64,000 nt of DNA. Source: Streptomyces sp. CB01373. Lineage in GTDB: Bacteria > Actinomycetota > Actinomycetes > Streptomycetales > Streptomycetaceae. The DNA is taken from assembly GCF_002803075.1 (NCBI RefSeq), contig NZ_NNBK01000001.1, positions 1-64,000 on the forward strand. The letters are read 5' to 3'. The position numbers were made by a program, and so were the translations under genes. The notes beneath the pieces are model-generated. The model was not told the DNA's origin. It saw only the letters and a list, made by a program, of their open reading frames with translations, and did no database searches. Each line of letters begins with the position of its first letter. Positions within the stretch are counted from its first letter, which is position 1. Shown here piece by piece: positions 16,275-25,250 of the stretch.

Positions 16275-18073
16275 CTCCCGGTCCGCGCATACCGTGGCGC
16301 AAGAGCCTGCTGGTGCGGCTCCTCCTCACCTCCGTGACCACAGCCGCGCTGTCCGTCGGCGCCACCGCCTGGCTGGCCATGGAGAACACCGCGCGGGCCA
16401 TTCAGGAGGAGCACGGCCAGGTGCTCTCCGACGACACCGACATCCTGCGGCAGATCAGCGGTTACGCCGCGACACACGCCGGCTGGAACGGCGTGCGCCC
16501 CATGGTGCGTTCGCTCTCCCGCACCATGGGGCGACGGATCGCCCTGACGGACGAGACCGGACACGTCATCGCCGACTCCGCCGGCCCCGGCACCGAACTG
16601 CCCGCCCGTGCCTCGGCCTCCGTCGACCCGCTGACCACCGACACCTACAGCGAACCCGGAGCTCAACTCGCCGGCATCGACCCGCGCGCGGTGGGCCCTT
16701 ACCGGCTCACCGCGACCGAACGGGCACTGGTGAAGACGCTCGCCGGGAAGCGTCTGTTGTGCGTACGGAAGTACGACAGCGAGGCCGGCCTCCGTCGGAT
16801 TCCCAGCGGTCGTACGGTGGTTGTGCGCGACGCCGGGGCGACGTCCATGCCGCCGGACTGCCAGGACAAGGTACTCAGGATGCCCGTGCCCACCGAGCAG
16901 AAGGCGCTGGGCGAACTCAGTGTGCTGGCCGAGTCCTGCCTCGCGGAGGGGCGGGCGCAGATCCTCACGTACATGCTGGAGTACGTTCCCGGCTGGCCGC
17001 CGGACGGCATCGGCTTCCGGCTGGGTGGAGGCCGACAACGTCAGACGTGTGTCGAGACCGCCCGCCGCACACAACTCGACCCGTACGTCGCCCCGAGGGC
17101 CCGCCTGTATCTGGGCAACCTGGGCGGGCAGCCCGCGGGCTTCGACCTCTCACCCGGTGACAAGGCCAGGATCGCCGGTGTGGCGGGGCTGGTCCTGGCC
17201 GTCACCGTCGCCATGACCACCGTCGTCGCCGTCCGCCTCGTCCAGCCCCTGCGCGCCCTGACGGCCGCGGCCCTCCAACCGCCGCAGCGGCACACGCGTG
17301 TCGTCGTCACCACCCAGGACGAGACCGGGCATCTGGCCGCCGCCTTCAACGACCTCACCGCGCGCCGCGAGCAACTGGAGGCCCAGCGCAAGGCCATGGT
17401 CAGCGACATCGCCCACGAGCTGCGCACCCCGCTGACCAACATCCGCGGCTGGCTGGAGGTCACCCGCGACGGGCTGCTCGAACCGGACCCGGACCTCATC
17501 GCCTCCCTGCACGACGAGGCACTGCTCCTGCAGCACATCATCGACGATCTGCAGGACCTCGCCGCGGCGGACGCCGGCACGCTGACACTGCACCGGGAGA
17601 CCGTACGGACGGACGAACTCCTCGCCCAGGTCGTCTCGGCCCACCGTGCCCGCGCCGAAGCCGCCGGGATCCGCCTGGACACCCGCGCCGAACCCGGTCT
17701 CCGGCTGGACGCCGACCCGGTCAGGATCCGCCAGTCGCTGGGCAACCTCATCTCCAACGCACTCCGGCACACCCCGGCGGGCGGCACGGTCACGCTCTCC
17801 GCCCGGCACTCCGGTGACCTGGTCGTCCTCACGGTGAGGGACACCGGCAGCGGCATCGCATCCGGCGATCTGCCGCACGTCTTCGACCGGTTCTGGCGAG
17901 CCGAGAAGTCCCGCAGCAGACACGCCGGCGGCAGCGGACTCGGCCTCTCCGTCGTCCGCCACTTCGTGGAGGCCCACGGCGGGACCGTCACCGCCGACAG
18001 CGAGCCCGGCGACGGGGCGGTGTTCACCATCCGGCTGCCCAGTGCCGGGCACCCGGACAACGGGACCTCGTGA
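16271..18073 (+). CDS. sensor histidine kinase, large sensor domain
   Basis: 600-residue BaeS-like membrane kinase. TM1 is ~14-36, a long extracytoplasmic sensor of ~265 residues follows, and TM2 is ~301-323. HAMP is ~324-372; H382 (VSDIAHELRTPL) is the phosphorylation site; the ATPase domain has NLISNALRH, DTGSGI and GSGLGLSVV. The sensor contains five Cys (C164, C197, C223, C260 among them), which could form disulfides outside the cell and suggest redox or envelope sensing; this is inference. GTG overlaps the regulator stop. Confidence 0.92.
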   Translation: MTPGPRIPWRKSLLVRLLLTSVTTAALSVGATAWLAMENTARAIQEEHGQVLSDDTDILRQISGYAATHAGWNGVRPMVRSLSRTMGRRIALTDETGHVIADSAGPGTELPARASASVDPLTTDTYSEPGAQLAGIDPRAVGPYRLTATERALVKTLAGKRLLCVRKYDSEAGLRRIPSGRTVVVRDAGATSMPPDCQDKVLRMPVPTEQKALGELSVLAESCLAEGRAQILTYMLEYVPGWPPDGIGFRLGGGRQRQTCVETARRTQLDPYVAPRARLYLGNLGGQPAGFDLSPGDKARIAGVAGLVLAVTVAMTTVVAVRLVQPLRALTAAALQPPQRHTRVVVTTQDETGHLAAAFNDLTARREQLEAQRKAMVSDIAHELRTPLTNIRGWLEVTRDGLLEPDPDLIASLHDEALLLQHIIDDLQDLAAADAGTLTLHRETVRTDELLAQVVSAHRARAEAAGIRLDTRAEPGLRLDADPVRIRQSLGNLISNALRHTPAGGTVTLSARHSGDLVVLTVRDTGSGIASGDLPHVFDRFWRAEKSRSRHAGGSGLGLSVVRHFVEAHGGTVTADSEPGDGAVFTIRLPSAGHPDNGTS

Positions 18074-18184
18074 TCGCCGCGTCCTGGCGGCAAAGCCATG
18101 GCCAATCGTTCGCGCATATGCAGAACGCGCGTGCGCCAGGCACTGCCCGCAACCTCTACCCAAGGTTGTGCCGTTGAGCGAGGC

Positions 18185-18523
18185 ATGCACCCCGAATTCC
18201 ACATCCGTCACCACGACGAGCGCGACTGGACCGTCATCGAGATCCGCGGGGAGGTCGACGTGCACACCGTGCCCCGCATCCGTGAGGACCTGGGCAAGAA
18301 GATCCAGGCGGGCCGCCACCGACTCATCGTCGACCTGACGGACACGACCTTCATGGACTCGACCGGCCTCGGCCTCCTCGTCAGCGTCCACAAACGCATC
18401 CGCGCCCGCGCCGGCGCCCTGAGACTGGTCATCGTCAACCCCGACATCCGCCAGATCTTCACCATCACGAGCCTCGACCAGATCTTCCCGATCTACGGCT
18501 CCACACAGGCCGCGCTGGCCTGA
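18185..18523 (+). CDS. STAS anti-sigma-factor antagonist, BldG-like
   Basis: 112-residue STAS protein, the size of BldG. GEVDVHTVPRIRE and TFMDSTGLGLLVSVH are the conserved strands; S59 in MDSTG is the expected phosphorylation site. Such proteins release anti-sigma kinases in partner-switch circuits. ATG 18185 was chosen because conservation begins there; upstream in-frame codons are not domain-like. No anti-sigma gene is adjacent, so it is an orphan, 111 bases after the kinase. Its name should not be read as bldG itself, which lies elsewhere in Streptomyces. Confidence 0.88.
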   Translation: MHPEFHIRHHDERDWTVIEIRGEVDVHTVPRIREDLGKKIQAGRHRLIVDLTDTTFMDSTGLGLLVSVHKRIRARAGALRLVIVNPDIRQIFTITSLDQIFPIYGSTQAALA

Positions 18524-18586
18524 GGGGACCTGGCGGGCGCATCCGGTGGCCACAGCCGGCGCCGCCCGGGCCGGTTGACTGCTCGC

Positions 18587-19039
18587 TCACCGGACGGTGA
18601 AGTCGGCCGCCTCGGTGTTCAGGGTCGTGGTGCCGTCCTTCCCGGTGACCAGGACGGCGACGTACCAGGTACCGCGCGGGGACGACTTGGCGTCGGCGTC
18701 GGTGACCCGGACGGTGTAGGTGCAGCGCAGGGTGTCCTGCCCGGCGGGCTTGCAGACGGCCGTCTCCGCGGCGGCCATGTCCTCGGCGGTCGGCCTCTTC
18801 TCGGCGAGGGACGACTGCTGCGGCCAGGCCAGCACCTTCACGCTCTTGACACCGGAGGACTCCGTGACGTCGGTGACGAAGACCAGCGAGCCGTCGCGGT
18901 TGCCGTCGGGAGCCGAGTAGCGGGCGGTGCTGTGCGCCGACGCAGGGGACTGCTCCCCGGCCCGGGCGAGAACGAAGGCACCGGCGCCACCGAGGAGAAC
19001 GACACCGGCGACCACGGACAGGGCAACACGTCGGGACAT
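18587..19039 (-). CDS. DUF5707 secreted protein
   Basis: 150-residue small exported protein. Signal peptide is MSRRVALSVVAGVVLLGGAGAFVL, with mature STARYSAPDGNRDGSLVFVTDVTE, KVLAWP and GTWYVAVLVTGKDG. This is the DUF5707 pattern of short immunoglobulin-like exported proteins of Streptomyces, with one Cys pair (in AVCKPAG and LRCTYT). Function unknown. It converges with the STAS gene. Confidence 0.75.
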   Translation of the reverse strand: MSRRVALSVVAGVVLLGGAGAFVLARAGEQSPASAHSTARYSAPDGNRDGSLVFVTDVTESSGVKSVKVLAWPQQSSLAEKRPTAEDMAAAETAVCKPAGQDTLRCTYTVRVTDADAKSSPRGTWYVAVLVTGKDGTTTLNTEAADFTVR

Positions 19040-19145
19040 GGGAATCTCCGTAACTGTCTCAACCCTGGATCGGGCTGCGCCACTTGGCTGCGGCGCTGCA
19101 CCGATCCTCGCCGCGCGAGGACTCGCCGGACATGAGCGCGCGTAC

Positions 19146-20549
19146 TCAAGCCGAGTTGAGTAGAGGGCTGGGCCTGGCCGGGCCCACCACGCGCCGGAAG
19201 AGCAGCACCGTCATGGCGTACTGGGCCGCCGTGCCGATGATCATGGAGAGCCACACACCTTGGACGCCGAGAGCCGGCAAGGAACTCAGCGCGTAGGCGA
19301 ACGGCAGTTGGACACACGCGCCGAGCACGGTGACCCAGAACAAGGATCGTGTCCTGCTGCCGCCCATGAACACGCCGCCCAGCCCGACCACTCCGGCGAG
19401 CAGGACGAGGTACGGCAGGAGGTACCACAAGAGGACTTCACCCGAGTCGACGACTGGCGGGGCATCGCTGAAGAAACCCATGATCACTCGTCCGCTCAGC
19501 GCGAGGACGAGTCCGGCGCCGGCACCGACCACCGTGGCCAGCAGCAGGCTCTGTTGCCCAATGACCCGGTCCGCGTTCTGCCCGGAGCCACGAGAGCGCG
19601 CGGTGAGGATGCTGCCGGCCTGGCGGAGGGCGTAGAAGGCCATGGTGGCGAAGAGGATCAGCTTGATGCCGATGCCGTAGGCGGCGAGCGGATCCTCGCC
19701 GAACCTCGCGACGATGCCGACCAGAGCCGCGCTGATGCCCATGCGCAGCACGAAGTCCCCGGACGCGGGGAGCCCGACGCCCAGGATGCGGCGCAGCGCG
19801 GCCTTCCAGTGCAGGGTGGTGGTCTCACCTCCGGTTGCCCCGACACGCTTGCGCCGCAGAAGGACGAGGCTCACGCCGAGGGCGACCGCTCGGCCCAGCA
19901 TCATCCCGAGCGCGGCACCCTGCACGCCCATCTTCGGCAACCCGCCGACGCCGTAGATCAGCAGGGGGTCCAGGACGAGGATGCAGGCGTTGGCGAGGAG
20001 CGCCATCCTCATCGGTGTCCGGGTGTCCCCCGTGCCTTTGAAGATCCCGTCGACGACGTTCTGGGCGAAGAAGACCGCCATGCCGGGGAACGAGATGGCG
20101 AAGAACTCCGCCGCCAGCCGGTGTACGTCGCCGTCACCGCTGCCCACCAGCAGCTGTGCCACTTGGTCGCGAAGGAGGAAGCCGCCCAGAGCGACGACGG
20201 GCGTGATGGTCAGCCAGAGAGTTCCCGCGGCGCGGACCGCGACGGGCAGTTCCGCCCGTCGCCCGCCTCCGAGAGCGTCCGCGATCAGTACCGTCGTCCC
20301 GACGTTGGCCATGAGGATGACACCGAGCAGCACGTTCTCCAATGTGCTGGCGACGGCCACGGCGCCGACCGCCGCCTCCCCGAGACGGGCCACCCAGATG
20401 GTGTCGATGATGCCGGCGACCACCCCGGAGAGCAGTTCGAAGTAGACCGGTATGCCCAGCCCCAGCAGCGCTCGGCGCGTGGCGGCCGGGCTCAGCGGTT
20501 CGTGTCCACCATCGCTCGCATCGTCGTACAGCCGGACACGCACAGTCAC
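19146..20549 (-). CDS. MATE-family efflux transporter
   Basis: 467-residue, 12-helix multidrug/toxin exporter (DinF branch by look). Features are LSGVVAGIIDTIWVARLGEAAVGAVAVA in TM1-2, the repeated half with LPASGDFVLRMGISAALVGIVARFG, and IFKGTGDTRTPM. It probably exports drugs or metabolites in exchange for H+ or Na+. GTG at 20549 has GAAGAGGG upstream. It is divergent from the PadR repressor gene, the usual arrangement for PadR-controlled exporters. Confidence 0.9.
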   Translation of the reverse strand: MTVRVRLYDDASDGGHEPLSPAATRRALLGLGIPVYFELLSGVVAGIIDTIWVARLGEAAVGAVAVASTLENVLLGVILMANVGTTVLIADALGGGRRAELPVAVRAAGTLWLTITPVVALGGFLLRDQVAQLLVGSGDGDVHRLAAEFFAISFPGMAVFFAQNVVDGIFKGTGDTRTPMRMALLANACILVLDPLLIYGVGGLPKMGVQGAALGMMLGRAVALGVSLVLLRRKRVGATGGETTTLHWKAALRRILGVGLPASGDFVLRMGISAALVGIVARFGEDPLAAYGIGIKLILFATMAFYALRQAGSILTARSRGSGQNADRVIGQQSLLLATVVGAGAGLVLALSGRVIMGFFSDAPPVVDSGEVLLWYLLPYLVLLAGVVGLGGVFMGGSRTRSLFWVTVLGACVQLPFAYALSSLPALGVQGVWLSMIIGTAAQYAMTVLLFRRVVGPARPSPLLNSA

Positions 20550-20606
20550 CCTCTTCCCCCGCTCTTCTTGCCGCCTGGCAGCGACAGGCTAGCTCGATTC
20601 GTGTCA

Positions 20607-20617
20607 CTCTAATAGAG
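20607..20617. promoter_or_regulatory. candidate PadR operator
   Basis: CTCTAATAGAG, arms CTCT/AGAG around AAT, in an AT-rich patch between the divergent MATE and PadR genes. It could overlap the promoter of either gene. Role inferred from position. Confidence 0.35.
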
Positions 20618-20687
20618 GTAGTCAAGACTTTGGCCCGACGCCCATCGAACGACGCGGCACCCGTCGTCCGGACAACGAAGGAAGACC

Positions 20688-21239
20688 GTGCTGACCCTCT
20701 CGATCCTCGGCTTTCTGGCAGAACGTCCCATGCACGCCTACGAGTTGCGTCGCCGTATCTCGGACCTGATCGGCCACAACCGGCCGGTGAGCGACGGAGC
20801 GCTCTACCCGGCCATCAACCGGCTGCGCCAGGCCGGACATGTGGAACGCCAGTCAGAGCCGGGCGACAGCGCGCCGCCGCGGCAGGTTCTGCGGATCACG
20901 CCCGCGGGCCGCGCCGAGCTGCTGCGTCGGCTGAGTGAGCCGAAGGAGACCGAGATCACCGATGGTGGATCGTTCTTCACCCTGCTGGCCTTCCTCGGTC
21001 AGGTGCCGGACCCCGAGCGGCAGGCAGCCGTTCTGCGACGGCGGCTGGACTTTTTGTCCGCGCCGGGCAGCTTCTTCAGCCGATCCGGCACGCCTGTGCG
21101 GATCAAGGACGAGGAGGACCGGTATCGCCGGGGGATGCTGATCATGGCCAGGGCGGCGCAGCGGGCGGAGCGCGCCTGGCTGGAGGAGACTCTTCGAGCC
21201 CTGCTCGGGTCGGACGCGGCGGCCGAGCGCCCTTCGTGA
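20688..21239 (+). CDS. PadR-family transcriptional repressor
   Basis: 183 residues. The N-terminal winged helix (~1-80) has ILGFLAERPMHAYELRRRIS and GALYPAINRLRQAGHVE, then a C-terminal helical dimerisation domain (Vir-type) with WLEETLRALL. PadR proteins typically repress efflux or detoxification genes and release on ligand binding. GTG 20688 follows GAAGGA. It is divergent from the MATE exporter, its most likely target. Confidence 0.88.
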   Translation: MLTLSILGFLAERPMHAYELRRRISDLIGHNRPVSDGALYPAINRLRQAGHVERQSEPGDSAPPRQVLRITPAGRAELLRRLSEPKETEITDGGSFFTLLAFLGQVPDPERQAAVLRRRLDFLSAPGSFFSRSGTPVRIKDEEDRYRRGMLIMARAAQRAERAWLEETLRALLGSDAAAERPS

Positions 21240-21438
21240 AGCGACAGGGGTGCGAACACGATTCGCCGTGCCCGCACCCCACATCCGCTCGCGCTCAGGG
21301 CCTCCACGTCGTCCGGCGCCGCTGCCGTGACATCCCGGCCGCCAGGGCCCGCGGCGCTCGGAACACGGCGCAGAGGTTGGCGTCGAGGGCCGACAGAAGC
21401 GCGGTCGCGAAGGGTGAGCCCCGCTCCACTTGACGCCA

Positions 21439-21477
21439 CGGGCCCCGGGAGGCCAGCCGTGACATCCCTGGGGCCCG
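21439..21477. terminator. hairpin in the 300-base PadR/rhomboid gap
   Basis: Arms CGGGCCCC (21439-21446) and GGGGCCCG (21470-21477) are perfect 8-mers. The gap 21240-21539 separates the convergent PadR and rhomboid genes. It also contains a 13-base direct repeat GCCGTGACATCCC at 21324 and 21456, and shows no gene-like reading frame. Confidence 0.4.
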
Positions 21478-21539
21478 GCTCGGGTGCAGGGCCTGGAGCC
21501 GGAACCGCGCGCGGAGCACCCAGGTCCGCGCGTACGGCC

Positions 21540-22358
21540 CTACCAGGCCCGTCGCGTCTGCCTGCCGAAGAGGATGCGGCCCGGTTCGGGTGGTGGGGGA
21601 GTGCCTCGTTTGAGGGGCCAGGCGAGGATCATGCCCGCGATGAAGCCGACCACGTGGGCCGTGTAGGCCACGGTGCCCGACTCGGCGACGGCCTGGCCGG
21701 AGGAGTAGAACGCCTGGAGCACGAACCAGAAGCCCAGGACGATCCAGGCCGGAAGGCGTAGCGGCAGGAAGAGGAGGAAGGGGACGAGGATCCAGACCCG
21801 GGCCTTGGGGTACAGCACCAGGTAGGCGCCCAGGACGCCGGCGATGGCTCCCGACGCGCCGATCAGGGGCTCGGCGGAGTCCGCGTTGAGCAGCGCGAAG
21901 CCGTATCCGGCCACGTACCCGCAGACCAGGTAGAACAGCAGGTACCGCACACGGCCCATGCGGTCCTCGATGTTGTTGCCGAAGATGAGCAGGAACAGCA
22001 TGTTGCCCAGCAGATGCAGCCAGCTGCCGTGCAGGAACATCGCCGTGAGGACCGACAGCACGGGCGACTTGTCGTAGGCGGGCGGCCCCAGCAAGCAGCC
22101 CGGGCCGTGCGCGCCCACCCCGACGGTGCCCGTCGGGACGAGCGACGGCAACTGATCGTGGATCAGCTCCCTCGGCACCAGCGCCCACTGCTGCGTGAAG
22201 GCCTGCAGATGGCACAGCTGCGCCGGCGAGCCGCTGCCCGTGAAGGATCCGGCGATGCCTGGCGTGAGCAGGAACACGACGAAGTTCGCGGCGATCAGGG
22301 CGTACGTCACCCACGGGGTGCGCCGCGTCGGATTCAGATCATGGACGGGAATGACCAC
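21540..22358 (-). CDS. rhomboid-family intramembrane serine protease
   Basis: 272-residue membrane protease with six or seven helices. Catalytic S169 in LIGASGAIAG and H235 in YTAHVVGFIAG form the dyad; HGSWLHLLGN supplies the oxyanion residues (N119). A loop of ~60 residues after TM1 with three Cys (C49, C88 region) faces outside. Rhomboids cut transmembrane proteins; the substrate here is unknown. ATG 22358. The motif set is complete, so an active enzyme is expected. Confidence 0.9.
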   Translation of the reverse strand: MVIPVHDLNPTRRTPWVTYALIAANFVVFLLTPGIAGSFTGSGSPAQLCHLQAFTQQWALVPRELIHDQLPSLVPTGTVGVGAHGPGCLLGPPAYDKSPVLSVLTAMFLHGSWLHLLGNMLFLLIFGNNIEDRMGRVRYLLFYLVCGYVAGYGFALLNADSAEPLIGASGAIAGVLGAYLVLYPKARVWILVPFLLFLPLRLPAWIVLGFWFVLQAFYSSGQAVAESGTVAYTAHVVGFIAGMILAWPLKRGTPPPPEPGRILFGRQTRRAW

Positions 22359-22483
22359 AGAAAAGTACTGCCCGCGATGCGCTCGCCGAATCGGTGAACG
22401 CCGCCGTCCGCGTGTACGTACTTCTCCTCAACCGCCCGCGGCCCGGGGAAGGCGGGCCGCGGCCGGCCGGAACGGCGCAGGGC

Positions 22484-23893
22484 TCACGGTGTGCTGTCGC
22501 GGACCTTCGCCGCGGCCTTGCGGGCCGCCACGAGCACCGGATCCCACACCGGGGAGAACGGCGGCGCGTAGCCGAGGTCCAGTGCCGTCATCTGTTCCAC
22601 CGTCAGACCGGCGGTGAGGGCGACCGCGGCGATGTCCACCCGCTTCCCCGCGCCCTCACGGCCGACGATCTGCACGCCCAGGAGGCGGCCGGTACGGCGT
22701 TCGGCGATCATCTTGACGGTCATCGGGGAGGCGCCGGGGTAGTAGCCCGCGCGGCTGGTCGACTCGACGGTGACCGTCTCGAACCGCAGGCCCACCCGGT
22801 GGGCGTCCTTCTCTCGCAGCCCGGTGCGCGCGATCTCCAGGTCGCACACCTTGCTCACCGCGGTGCCGACGACGCCCGGGAAGGTGGCGTAGCCGCCGCC
22901 GACGTTGGTGCCGATGACCTGGCCGTGCTTGCTGGCGTGGGTGCCCAGCGGGACGTGGCGCAACTGCCCGGAGACCAGGTCCAGGACCTCCACGCAGTCG
23001 CCGCCGGCCCAGATGTTCTCGTGACCGCGCACCCGCATCGCCCGGTCGGTGAGCAGGCCGCCGTGCGCGCCGAGCGGGAGTTCGGCCGCCCGTGCGAGCG
23101 CGGTCTCCGGGCGCACCCCGATGCCCAGTACCACCACGTCCGCCGGGTACTCGGCGTGCGCGGTCGCCACGGCCCGGACCCCGCCGTCGTCGCCGGTGAG
23201 AACCTTGGTCACCTCGGTGTCGTCGACCATGGTGATGCCGAGGCCCGACATGGCCCGGTGCACCAGGCGGCCCATGTCGGGGTCGAGCGTCGACATCGGT
23301 TCCCGGCCGCGGTTGACGACCGTCACCTCGTAGCCGCGCTTGATGAGCGACTCGGCCATCTCGACTCCGATGTAGCCCGCCCCGATCACCACCGCCCGGC
23401 GGCCACGCGCGCGTGCGAGGGTGTCCAGCAGGGCCTGGCCGTCGTCGAGGGTCTGCACCCCGTGCACGCCGGGCGCGTCGGCGCCGGGCATGTCGGGGCG
23501 GACGGGGCGCGCCCCGGTCGCGATCACGAGCTTGTCGTACGGCGTCCAGGACTCCGCGCCGGAATCGACGTCCCGCGCGCGCACGCGTCCGGCGGCCACG
23601 TCGATCTCTGTCACCTCGGTGCGCATGCGCAGGTCGATGCCCCGCGCGCGGTGCTCCTCGGGCGCGCGGGCGATCAGCCGGTCCCGTTCGTCGACGTCGC
23701 CGCCCACCCAGTACGGGATGCCGCACGCCGAGAACGAGGCGAAGTGGCCGCGTTCGAACGCCACGATCTCCAGCTCGTCCGGCCCGCGCAGCCGGCGTGC
23801 CTGCGACGCCGCGGACATCCCCGCGGCGTCGCCGCCGATCACGACAAGGCGTTCCTTCGTACCCCGGGCATCCCGCGCGGCCTTCATCTCCAT
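22484..23893 (-). CDS. CoA-disulfide reductase-like FAD/NAD(P)H oxidoreductase
   Basis: 469-residue class III pyridine-nucleotide-disulfide oxidoreductase. FAD motif is VVIGGDAAGMSAASQAR (~17-33); a single redox Cys is C57 in SFSACGIPYW; NAD motif is VVIGAGYIGVEMAESL (~164-180); IWAGGDC is the second FAD site; the C-terminal dimerisation domain carries the paired residues of CoADR/NOX proteins. The likely reaction is NAD(P)H-dependent reduction of CoA disulfide, persulfide or O2. Single gene, no operon partner; the rhomboid lies downstream in the same direction. Confidence 0.85.
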   Translation of the reverse strand: MEMKAARDARGTKERLVVIGGDAAGMSAASQARRLRGPDELEIVAFERGHFASFSACGIPYWVGGDVDERDRLIARAPEEHRARGIDLRMRTEVTEIDVAAGRVRARDVDSGAESWTPYDKLVIATGARPVRPDMPGADAPGVHGVQTLDDGQALLDTLARARGRRAVVIGAGYIGVEMAESLIKRGYEVTVVNRGREPMSTLDPDMGRLVHRAMSGLGITMVDDTEVTKVLTGDDGGVRAVATAHAEYPADVVVLGIGVRPETALARAAELPLGAHGGLLTDRAMRVRGHENIWAGGDCVEVLDLVSGQLRHVPLGTHASKHGQVIGTNVGGGYATFPGVVGTAVSKVCDLEIARTGLREKDAHRVGLRFETVTVESTSRAGYYPGASPMTVKMIAERRTGRLLGVQIVGREGAGKRVDIAAVALTAGLTVEQMTALDLGYAPPFSPVWDPVLVAARKAAAKVRDSTP

Positions 23894-23930
23894 GCGCCCA
23901 CGCTACGGGGATCAGACCGCCCCGGTCGTG

Positions 23931-24060
23931 CGGCTGCCGCAGTCCTGAGCCCGCCCCCGGGTCCCGAGTGTGTCCCCGGTCCCGGGTCGGCCCCCGGTCT
24001 TGAGGCTGCCGCAATCCCGAGCCGCTCCCGGTTCCGGGAGCGTCCCGGCCCTGAGGCAGC
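23931..24060. repeat. degenerate GC-rich repeats between CoADR and DUF4349 genes
   Basis: The phrase GGCTGCCGCARTCCYGAGCC occurs at ~23932 and ~24004, each followed by variants of CCCCCGGTCC. The 186-base gap 23894-24079 is otherwise featureless. It lies between the start of one minus-strand gene and the end of another. Confidence 0.5.
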
Positions 24061-24079
24061 CTCAGCCTCCGATGCCACC

Positions 24080-25078
24080 TCAGTCCTCAGTGCCCGGTTC
24101 GCCGCCCAGCTCCCCTGCCGGGGGCGCGGGCTCCCGCCGGGAGTCCGGCAGCGCGTCCGGCGCGGTCATGACGGGGGCGTCGGCGGCGGGGCGGCGCGGG
24201 AGCCGGGGCCGTATCACCCGAAGCCACAGCGCCGCGACGACGGCCGCCGCCGCGGCGAACGGGAGCAGCGCCCCGACGGCCAGGGCGATCCAGCGGAGCA
24301 CGGTGACGAACACGTGCCAGCCGCCCGCCAGCGCGTCCACGAACCCGGGCTCGTCGTCCTCGGCGGCCACCGGCTTGGGCGCCGGGTTCCGGGACAGCGA
24401 CAGCGTGATGGTGGCCAGACTCGTACGGTCCTTCAGCGACGCCTGCTGGGCCAGCAGCGCCTCCAGGTCGGACTCGCGGCGGCTCAACTCGCCCTCCAGG
24501 CTGACCACGTCACTGAGCCGGGTGGCCTGGTCCATCAGCTCCCGCACCCGCGCCACGCTCGCCCGCTGCGACTTGACGCGGCTGTCCACGTCCACGACCT
24601 GGTCGGTGACGTCCTGCGCCTTCGCCGTGCGCTCGATCAGCTTGCCGGTGCCCTCCAGATCGCTGAGCACCTCGTCGTAGCGTTCGACCGGCACGCGCAG
24701 CACCACGCGCGTGCGTTCGTGCCCGTCCTCGTCGCGGCTGGTGCTCTCGTCGCCGACGTACCCTCCGGCGTTCTCGGTGGTGGTCCGGGCCGCGTCGAGG
24801 GCCTTCGGCACGTCCTTGACCTGCACGGTGAGCGAGGCGGTGCGGATGATGTGGTTCGCGGTGATCCGGGGCGGCGCGGTGGCCCTCGCCCCGGAGGCCC
24901 GGCCGCCGCCGTTGTCCGCCGCGCCCCGCTGGTCCTCGCTGCCGGCCGCGCCCGCCGCGGATTTGGCGGAGGAGTCAGCGGTGCTGTCGCCCGCGCTGCA
25001 CCCGGTGAGCGAAAGGGCGGTGGCGAGCAGGAGCCCGGCCAGCGCGTGAGCGGGCCGGACGGAACGTCGTGTGCGCAT
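24080..25078 (-). CDS. DUF4349 lipoprotein
   Basis: 332-residue membrane-anchored protein. The lipobox is in LSLTGC (~20-25). A DUF4349 domain (~75-255) has IRTASLTVQVKDVPKAL, VGDESTS, RVPVERYDEVLSDLEG and a long coiled coil (~160-220) ending in TSLATITLSLS. One transmembrane helix (~265-290) and a basic Pro-rich tail follow. ATG 25078 was chosen because it begins the signal. DUF4349 proteins are probable envelope proteins of unknown function. The protein is anchored twice, by lipid and by helix. Confidence 0.85.
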   Translation of the reverse strand: MRTRRSVRPAHALAGLLLATALSLTGCSAGDSTADSSAKSAAGAAGSEDQRGAADNGGGRASGARATAPPRITANHIIRTASLTVQVKDVPKALDAARTTTENAGGYVGDESTSRDEDGHERTRVVLRVPVERYDEVLSDLEGTGKLIERTAKAQDVTDQVVDVDSRVKSQRASVARVRELMDQATRLSDVVSLEGELSRRESDLEALLAQQASLKDRTSLATITLSLSRNPAPKPVAAEDDEPGFVDALAGGWHVFVTVLRWIALAVGALLPFAAAAAVVAALWLRVIRPRLPRRPAADAPVMTAPDALPDSRREPAPPAGELGGEPGTED

Positions 25079-25250
25079 GTGGCATACCCCCGAGGGTCGT
25101 CGTGACCACTGACGCTTCTTCGACTCCCGGCCCACGCGAGACGTTGGCCGGGCGTGGGTTCCGATGCGGTCACGTTCGTGACTCGGGCATGACTCGGGCC
25201 CGGACACCGGGGCGCGCAGGCGTGTCGGAGGGGTCTGAGAGAGTGGGTTC

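Noticed and set aside
22394..25105. 903-codon plus-strand frame across three minus-strand features
   Set aside because: Spans two genes and a repeat gap antisense; no domain or ribosome site.
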